Assembly (NCBI GenBank): GCA_964017045.1
Contig: OZ024802.1
Location: 7,424,413 to 7,488,412, forward strand
Source of the DNA: Omphiscola glabra
Lineage: Eukaryota > Mollusca > Gastropoda > Lymnaeidae
Length of the DNA stretch: 64,000 nt
Direction: 5' to 3'
Shown here: positions 56,750-64,000 of the stretch, one piece after another
Numbering within the stretch: position 1 is the stretch's first letter
Layout of the letters: the number at the start of each line of letters is the position of its first letter
Translations under genes and position numbers: made by a program
The notes under the pieces: generated by a model
Told to the model about the DNA's origin: nothing
The model's database searches: none
The model's input: only the letters and a program-made list of their open reading frames with translations

Positions 56750-58660
56750 TTAAGTTCTTTTTCTACTCGGCCATTCCCTGCAAGGGATTTTTGCTGTAGT
56801 CGGTGGTCTAAGGTTTCTTTTTCGGGCTAGCCTGCGTGTCTCAGCTGTCGCTATCCTTCTGGCACTAAGGAGAGGGGAAGAGCCTGAGGTGGTAGCACCA
56901 CATAGTTCTCTAAGGTCACTGTAGAAGTTCGTCATGTCTTTCTTGTCTGCAAAACCCTGAATCTCATCAGCTTTCGCACTCAGCCAGGAGTCTTGAATCT
57001 GGTGCAGTCGTGCTCCTCAGTGCAGCTGTCTTTGCTGTTGACATAAGGTCATCATGGAGGGCTTTGTACGCCCGACGTTTTTGCTCAAGTAGCATTTGGA
57101 TTGCTGTGTTGTTTTCATCAAACCAATCCCTGTGTTTTCTGATAGAGGGTCCGAGGCGCTCAGCGGCTGTGTTATCCACCGTCTCACGAAGTGTGGTCCA
57201 CGCTGCTTCCACGTCCTTGTTGTCTAGTGTTATGGATCAAGGCGTTCATCCAGTGTGTCAACGACGGTTTGTCTCACATCACGGATCTTCAGCCCACTGA
57301 TGTTGCGGCGTTTCGAAGCTTTGGGGGCCTGAGGTCGTCTCTTATATTGGATGTGAATTTTCAACTTTGAGACGATGAGGTGGTGGTCCATCCAGCATTC
57401 TGTGCCGCACATGGCCTTAGTCACTCTGACGCCCCGCCGGTCCCTTTTTCTGACGATGACATAATCTATTAGGTGCTAGTGTTTTGAACTGGTGTACATC
57501 CAGTAGGTCTTGTTGCGCGTTGAGAGGCTGAATGTGGTGTTAGTTATTGGGAGGCCGTGTTCAGCACAGGTCTGAAGTAGCAGTAGGCCGTTTCTGTTGC
57601 AATTTCCAACACCATGCTGATGAGGTGTAGGATCTTAGTGTCCTTGTGCTTATCCACCCATGACGATAGTTGTCTACTTGTTAGGCTATACCTCCCAATT
57701 CATGCCACGGGCCAGTGTAACCAATAGCAACGGATACTGATACACCAAACACCAACCGGTTTGTACGATAACATTTATTCTCCAAGAATTACTTAACTAT
57801 CGCTGATATATAACTTACGACTAACATCAAGTCGTTCCAGCCAAAAACTAAGCAACACACTATCGTACAACAGCCACCTATATTCATGATAACAACCAAA
57901 ACTAACGCGTCATTTCCCCTTACCCAAATACGTCACAACAATCTCACACAATATATACAGCTACACATATAATCTCTAACATCTTTTCCATACCAAACAT
58001 AACAACAGTGAGCTACATATAACAACAGTGATTCTAATACCCTTGACACATGTTTCCCCACCCCCCCCCCCCCCCAAAAGGAGTTGTAGTCACTGCCGAA
58101 ACGTGCATTGAAATCTCCAAGAATGATGAGTTTGTCAGCAGTCGGTGTGGAGGAGATGACAGTGCTCATGTCTTAATAAAACGTATCTATGGTCTCTTCT
58201 GTGTTTTTCATGGTGGTTGCATAGGCACTGACTTAAAGTGACAGCCTTCTTTCCATGACAGAGGGGAAGTTTCACCGTCATGAGACATTCATTGATACAT
58301 TTTGGAGAGCTGGAGAGCTGGAGAGCTTGCTCGCAAGAGAGGTGTTGATAGTAAAGCCAACTTCAGCTTCTCACCTTGCTCAGGGTCACGTCCGCTCCAG
58401 AAAAAAGAATAGACAGCAAGCCTTTCTGTGAGTGCACCTTTGCCAGAGAGTCTGGTTTCACTGAGGGCGGCGATGTCTATGTTCATGGGCAATAAGTGCC
58501 GTGCGTCGTTGAGATCTGTTTGTAATGTCCCTGTCAAGCAGGGTTCGCATGTTCCCCATGGCAATTTTAACTGAAATCGAGTTTGTCTTTGTTTTTCGAC
58601 CGCAAATTGGGTCCCTGCTGACCGCGGTTAGCCGACCGGGGTGTGAAGGAGCAGGCAATA
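56750..58660 (-). pseudogene. LINE endonuclease and linker (CFDP2-like), split by a solo LTR
   Basis: Minus strand from 58660: TRFQLKLPWGTCEPCLTGTL shifting to MRTLLDRDITNRSQRRTALI, then NIDIAALSETRLSGKGALTE, YSFFWSGRDPEQGEK, ISSTPTADKLIILGDFNARF (metal-binding GDFNAR). The solo LTR 57618-58048 intervenes. Then HGVGNCNRNGLLLLQTC, AEHGLPITNTTFSLSTRNKT, YWMYTSSKH, IDYVIVRKRDRRGVRVTKAM, CWMDHHLIVSKLKIHI (the D-H end of the nuclease), and the linker down to DLRELCGATTSGSSPLLS. This matches the widespread invertebrate LINE ORF2 annotated as craniofacial-development-protein-2-like endonuclease. RT is absent. Frameshifts and stops are present. Confidence 0.82.
57618..58048 (-). mobile_element. Solo LTR (431 bp) inserted in a LINE
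   Basis: Starts TGATGAGGTGTAGGATC and ends CCTTGACA. It lies between catgc (57613-57617) and catgt (58049-58053), a 5-bp target duplication with one change. Removing it restores the LINE reading across GKH|GVGNCN. Same family as 26111-26534. AATAAA on minus (plus tttatt near 57774) sets orientation. Confidence 0.82.
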
Positions 58661-59390
58661 TTTAGAGCCCCTTTTCTAGCTTCTTCCTCATGCATTGAGG
58701 TGAGCGGTGCTGTCCTTAATAGGGCTACTCAGACACTCAGGTGGTTGCCGAACTCCACTTCTGCTCCAACCAGTGAATAGCGACCGTGTAGCATGAGTCG
58801 CCTGTGTGCATGCTTGCACAACACCTGTCGCTTCGTCGCTTACCCGCCACCACATAACTTGGGATGATTAGTGTTTGAGGAATGATGACTTGTGCGGATG
58901 ACTTTGTTTAAAGTGAGAAGAGTTGCGCAACGTCGACCTCCTTCTCTCGTCCAGACCCACCGTGTCCAGTGACAAGACTAAGTCAAGACGACCGGAGATG
59001 GGTACGGATGCAGTGGATGACCAAGATGTTCTACGTGCCTCATCTTGATCTGCACATTCCACGGTGCGTTGCTGTAATCCCCTTCACCTACGTTGAACCT
59101 AAATGGTCTCCTCCGCATGATATGTCGACGATCAGGCTTCGTATGCAGGAGGTAGGCAGACCTAATTCACCGAGGGTTTGAGGCCCATCAGCTATCCTCA
59201 CCTGGTTTAGCCGGCCAGTGAAGGCCGTTGCCAAGGGTATGGCCACTGTTGCATGCTAACAGCTACGGGGTAAGAGTTGAGTGACAGGAGAGGACCAAGG
59301 CGGACAAACTGCTCAAGAGATTCGTGCTCAGTAGCGCTGCTGAAGATTGTTTGTCAGCTCCTAGGAGCACCTTGTGTTCACCCATCAGAG
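58661..59390. other. Probable 5' UTR of the LINE and flank
   Basis: No coding frame recognised. The phrase gattcgtgctcagtagcgct + ttgtttg near 59320 resembles gcttcgtgctcagtgccgct + ttgtttg near 19510, so part of this is repeated elsewhere. Confidence 0.4.
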
Positions 59391-60918
59391 GTACTATCTC
59401 TTCATGCACACCCTATTACATTTCAAATACCTAAGATACGATATTTTTATTGATCTAAATAAATGGATTTTTTCTTCTTTTTTCTTTTTTTCATTCATAG
59501 TACATATTTTTTCCAGTCTTCAAAATGCTTGTTTTGAGTAGTCTGGAGCAAGATATTCGGTGTGTAATTGTGCGTTAAGAGTAACTGCTTAGTTCTTGAG
59601 GGAGCACAGAGTCTTGGATTTTAGTTTGAACGAATTTCTCGTTTTTCCTTTCCAAGATCAGGGACACTCCTTTTGTCTGCAGCCGATATGTCTTTGAATG
59701 GTTGTTTTGATCTTGCCATTTGTTTTCAAGATTGCGTATCAATTATTTCCAATATGGCCAAGTAGTACCAGTCAAGTGTCAGAGAATAAATGATAATAAT
59801 TGAAGGACTGCATTTAAGCAATATGATAGAAATAGTAGAATGCAGGTCTTCAATTGTTGTCTGTGTACTGCACATAATTAAAAATAAAACGTCACGTAAT
59901 TTGGTACACGTTTGTTCTGCCTGTGTACATTTTCTGTGTACAGGAAATATCGTTTAAGCGATTCGTGTCGTTAAACAACAACCAAAAAGCGTATGACCCC
60001 TCCACCCCTCGTCTGACCCACTCCTTATTACCCCCTTATGACCCCCTCCTATTCTGACCCCTCCACTCCTCTTCTGCCCCCTCACCTCCAATAATCTCTT
60101 ACCCGAATGTCGACAACGTCAGTGTCATAAAAGCCTCAGAGATCGTAAAGATTTTGTTAGAAATCAGTTTATTGGCTTTTTTTTTTTACAATGCAATCAA
60201 ATAGAGATTAACTGATCGGTCTGAATGGTAGTGAGGTCTACATTTCTAGGGACCAACTGTCTCTATTTGCCAGGATTTTATTGACGTGTTGCGTTAACTG
60301 GGCTTAAATGTTTCTTGCCCTTGCAACGCCATTCTGAATGTATCAGAACTTTTTACCTCACATGCTATTTTATGCAGCGTTATTTTTTAAACTGCTTATT
60401 CAAACTTTGGCAGAAATTTGATCGTGATTGTAATTAGAGTTTTAGTTGAAAAAAATTATTAAAGTAAGCGTTATTGGCATGAAAATATTAGTATCACTGA
60501 TTATGTTTTGAGCAACTTTTGCGTGAAAGAAAAGGACTATAAAGTCTTAGTCCAGCCGCTTTTAGAATACGCATCATGTTGTATTGTCAATCTTCTGTGG
60601 CTAAACCAAAAATCCTTACTTAAATGACGTTTGATGTAAAGTTGGTGGACCAGTAATGTCATAATCCAAGAAATATTCCTCGTCACAAAATCATGTAAAC
60701 AAATTCCATCTAACTGAAAGTTCACATACATCGTGATATTGTCATCAAAAACTTTCACTCAACTTTTTTACTTGAAATAATTCTTCTAAGTCTTGAGGAC
60801 CCACGATCAATGAATTGATCATTCTGGCTTCAATGTAAGTACAGAGGATTCGCGATGTTTCTGTGCCCGGTATTGAAGAAAATATTTCACTGGTTGCAAG
60901 AATTACTCAGCGGGGGTA
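59391..60918. other. No recognised gene
   Basis: Contains a pyrimidine-rich block (tgacccctcc-type, 59995-60095) and AT-rich sequence. Confidence 0.5.
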
Positions 60919-61560
60919 TCAGGAACTAGGGTTGGAAGGCAGGAGGCAATAGACACAAAGTGAAGTGTTGTCACCTGAACTGTTTCTTTTGGAGTACTCT
61001 CTACCGTAACCAAAGACCGACTGGAACTGCTGATTGAGTATGTCCGCCTGTGCTTTTGTGTCAGATGTCAGATGACCATCCCACCTTGGTTGTGTGGGGG
61101 TGGGGGACTCGAGTGTTTGAGGACTGTTGGTGCTCAGTACCTCGGCTTTCAGTTCAAGCAAGCCATTCTTCTTCAATCGTTCGTCTTAGGTTTGGTGGTC
61201 TTCAGTTGTATACAGTTCTTCACTGAATCAGTAATTGTTGTCTTGAACTTCCTCCACAGCTCTTCTGTTGTACACTGAATCTCTTGTATGTTAGAGTTTG
61301 CCTTGTCTGGCTACCCCAGTCTGCTTTGCCTTAAATGGGGATGTCTGGTACGACCTGAGTCATCGTTAGTGAGCTGACCTGAATTTCACAATATGGTATG
61401 TAGCGGTCTTATATCCCGGGAATGACATCAACTCTTGGGATGAGATGTATGGACAGTTGGTGATTAGTAGGTAAAGAGTATTTCCCTCACCACCCTAATA
61501 GATTCTTTAACCAGCTGTTCCAGACTATGGTTGTTAAACATTTACATGAAGTCAGAGTGT
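60919..61560 (-). pseudogene. LINE endonuclease C-terminus to RT N-terminus fragment
   Basis: Minus strand, shifting frames: NNHSLEQLVKESIR, GNTLYLLITNCPYI, FPGYKTATYHIVKFRS (the N-TLDL--TN and GISDH region of the nuclease), then EELWRKFKTTITDSVKNCIQ, KTTKPKT, and RWDGHLTSDTKAQADILNQQ + FQSVF (start of the RT domain). This follows the order of a CR1-like molluscan LINE. Stops and frameshifts throughout; the catalytic RT part is not in the fragment. Confidence 0.75.
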
Positions 61561-61689
61561 AGGACAGGGTATGGGGACTTGCGCTTCAGGGCAGACATCT
61601 ATCAATTCCAATCAGGAAAGTTGAACTCTCACCTATAAAGTTAAAAGCGTTATTCGACTGTTTCGCTCCCTAAAGTGACACCTCGAGCC

Positions 61690-61870
61690 TGTTAGGAACC
61701 CGTTCTTACCAAAGGTTCGTTAGCTTCGTTTGACTAGGGGTTATTATATTAACTTCACACACCAATGCTTCACAGAATAAGTATCTTTATTAACAACTAA
61801 ACTACATTGTCTAAAACACATACTCTATAAAGAACACGCAATCACAATATACATTGAAGTCCTTAAAATG
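61690..61870 (-). repeat. Solo-LTR-like repeat, diverged
   Basis: tgttaggaacccgttcttac, then cgtttgactaggggttatta and a tttatt (AATAAA on minus) and actaaactac. The order of elements is as in the other LTR-like repeats. Confidence 0.45.
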
Positions 61871-63413
61871 TGTCTTTGTATCGTTTTCTTTGACCTCCTT
61901 ATGACCGCTTGCCTTACGTGAGTTAACCGAGGAATAGCTGCTTAGGGAGCTGGTTGTCTTCCATGCGGGCTACATGTCCCGTCCAACGGAGTTGAGACTG
62001 CATCAGGATGGGGAAGATGCTTACTTGATATGCATCGAATATGGTCATTGAAATCACTCAAATTTGCGTACGCTTGGGAGACGGTATTATGGAATACACA
62101 TTTTTTTTCAGTTAACCGCACAGTACGTAACAGTGACTAAAATAAAACCAAGATTTATGGAGACACACATGATGAAACTATATTCATTTAAGTTAATTTA
62201 TGAGACACAAACGATGTGTGTAAAAAAAACAATATAGTTTAAGCTTTAATAATGATTACACAGAAAACAAATATAAGTGTTTTGGTAAATGCCTTCATCA
62301 GTACAAAAAAAGAAATATTCATTCAAGTATAAATTAAATTTACACCTAGCACGGCTAGATATTACGCGTCTGTTTGACTGATTCTATTTACGGCTGCTTC
62401 CTATTCAGCACATTTGGTATTGAGATTCTACATCTACATCTATATATTATACATTTACATGTCCCTCAGGTCAGAAACACGCTGGGTCCGGATTAGACCG
62501 GATTTCAAGACAGGCGACGAGACCGGTCGTTCGGTAGAGCAGTACGTTGGACGTTGTAGACATAGAGAATATATTAAAATACTTTTTAAAGCCATCACGG
62601 ATATTATCTGCATCTTTCTCTGCTTGATTATATATCGTTGTGATCTTCCCGTTGATGATCTTGTACCGTTACCAGCTGGTGTATTTGAAGCTAAGAACAT
62701 GTCCAACCGATCTTCAGAAATTCCTTCTTTATATAAAAAATGTTATGCAATAAGCAGGCACAACTGACTAGCTTGTCAACATTTTAGGATCAACTTGAAG
62801 TTCTGAAACTCAATTTTGCAACAAGTGGCCCAAATGCACACTCCATTGTTCTTCTGACCCGACTATGTCAGTAGTTGTAAACTTCCATTTCTCGTGATAC
62901 AGTATCACCACTGGTGGTGTATGGCCGCATCTTAAAACTGAGGTCAAATAATTGTTTTAAATTATTTTATTTATTTTGATGTTTTAAGGCGGTAGAATTT
63001 CAAATAATCAAACTCGGGTCACATTGAGTGTGTGTGTAGAAAGTAGAAATACAATACTCGACTTGACCTTTATTAATATTGTATAATTATAATAATAATA
63101 TTTATATGACCACTAAACGTAATCACTACTAGTAGTACTATTATTCTAGTAATTATTAAAATTGCATATAGAAAATTTTTTCAACACAATGATCTACCAA
63201 TATTGATTAGATATTAGTTTATCAATTTCTACCATTTTAATTTATAATATGCTACAATTTGTATTTATTTAAATTCCTTATGATGGATCCGAAGGAATAA
63301 TACACACATGAAAGGTGTATTCTTGGAGTCTGCTATATGCCACTGCAACGGTCTGAAAAAGCAGGGGTTTTTGCCCTTGTTAATCTTTTTCGCTTAGAAA
63401 TTAGAAAAATGTC
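61871..63413. other. No recognised gene; hammerhead-like copy F inside
   Basis: Overlapping open frames 62414-62767 (plus) and 62706-62455 (minus) have no recognised domain. The rest is AT-rich. Confidence 0.4.
62275..62310 (-). ncRNA. Hammerhead-like motif, copy F (degenerate)
   Basis: Minus strand reads CUGAUGA, AGG..ACC hairpin, then AAAAC for GAAAC. The first catalytic box is perfect but the second is not; probably inactive. Confidence 0.28.
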
Positions 63414-63644
63414 TCAGAAAAATACGGTTTTCCCCCCACAAATTCGCAACGCTACATAGCCGCGTGCCCGATCTACAAGTTCTGCTTTACTTCCAGATAC
63501 CGGCTGCTGCAATTCCCGTAGAAATTTCTTAAATTTCTTAATTTCTTCAACTCGCCAGGTCTCAAATGCCGCTTTCGCTATGTGAGCAGCCATCTTTGTA
63601 CGCTCTTTGTACTCCCCGGTATGAACGATAACTCTGGGTGACAA
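63414..63644 (-). CDS. SAP-like DNA-binding motif ORF (exon or mobile-element fragment)
   Basis: A 76-codon minus frame with MAAHIAKAAFETWRVEEIKK followed by FLRELQQPVSGSKAELVDRA + RGY. The pattern W-VEE-K-FLR-----SG-KAELV-R is a SAP helix-turn-helix, a DNA-binding motif of chromatin and repair factors. The same motif opens many multi-copy mollusc proteins linked to transposons. The likely start is the second Met (MAAHIAK). A splice donor is possible near the end (cgaattt|gtgggg), but none is convincing. Nothing in the neighbourhood helps to assign a role. Confidence 0.45.
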   Translation of the reverse strand: MSPRVIVHTGEYKERTKMAAHIAKAAFETWRVEEIKKFKKFLRELQQPVSGSKAELVDRARGYVALRICGGKTVFF

Positions 63645-64000
63645 GGGAAGTTGCAGTCCCTTATAGAGACCATATCTCTAACGAACAAGTCAAAGTATTG
63701 AGATTATATCAGAAATAATTCTATATGTTTGAGAGAAAAAATATATATAAGAATTATCTATATTGACCATAACTCCAAATAACCGAAATTATTTAGATAC
63801 GTTCGGATTCTTAAAAACAATTATAGTTGTTTTCAATTATATTACGGAAAGCGACTAATTTTAAATGCGCAAAAAATATTATCTATCCTCTTTTATTTTA
63901 GTAAAAGTGTAAGTATTATTATTATAAATTACAAATAAATTTAATGTAACAACTAAGGAACTATCTTAATACAAGAATTAAACAGTAATCACATTTATCG
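63645..64000. other. No recognised gene; partial DR-C match
   Basis: attgagattatatcagaaat + aattctatatgtttgag resembles part of DR-C. The rest is AT-rich. Confidence 0.45.

Noticed and set aside
57618..57640. CTGATGAG at the start of the solo LTR as a hammerhead
   Set aside because: No GAAA box or stem II follows, and the other LTR copy does not keep it.
1..64000. tRNA, rRNA or snRNA genes
   Set aside because: No convincing cloverleaf with A and B boxes or rRNA-like sequence was noticed by eye; a tRNAscan/Rfam run would be decisive.

Overview
The window reads as nuclear DNA of an invertebrate animal, most likely a gastropod mollusc. There are no operons and no dense coding. The sequence is AT-rich and crowded with transposon remnants and tandem repeats. 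The only confident intact cellular gene is one intronless rhodopsin-like GPCR (15026-16066) of the kind expanded in gastropods. The organism call is inference from repeat content and receptor style, not from a marker gene.

Layout. 0.1-1.3 kb: decayed hAT transposase tail carrying a 20-bp array, then a Ty3/gypsy integrase tail. 2.3-3.8 kb: hammerhead-ribozyme-like repeats. 4.2-8.2 kb: a complete 4.0-kb non-autonomous LTR retrotransposon with 5-bp target duplication, primer site and polypurine tract. 8.9-10.3 kb: a dispersed repeat split by a 5'-truncated RTE-like LINE. 15-16 kb: the GPCR. 17.9-25.3 kb: LINE fragments, a 36-bp higher-order array, a solo LTR nested in a dispersed repeat, and a rearranged LINE endonuclease. 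26.1 kb: solo LTR. 27.3-31.4 kb: a second full copy of the same LTR family. 31.7-34.6 kb: a 31/32-bp array fused to a gypsy RT/RNase H lacking integrase, its 3' LTR, and a LINE tail with a micro-inversion. 36.5-37.8 kb: pogo/Tigger-like DNA transposon. 40.2-42.3 kb: Penelope-like element with an internal 32-bp array. 45.7-50.6 kb: minisatellites. 51.2-52.0 kb: two divergent candidate host exons. 52.6-54.2 kb: a 1.6-kb purine-rich microsatellite. 54.9-58.7 kb: a MITE nested in a repeat, and a LINE endonuclease split by a solo LTR. 60.9-63.6 kb: another LINE fragment and a SAP-like ORF.

The most interesting signals are: (i) a family of short repeats with a hammerhead-like core (conserved on one strand, six copies) beside a Penelope-type element; (ii) a non-autonomous LTR family with its own unfamiliar long ORF; (iii) repeated birth of tandem arrays inside the coding regions of dead transposons of four different classes; (iv) a short sequence box shared by otherwise different LTRs; and (v) a strong minus-strand bias among retroelements. 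Apart from the GPCR and the two candidate exons, no host gene network is visible.
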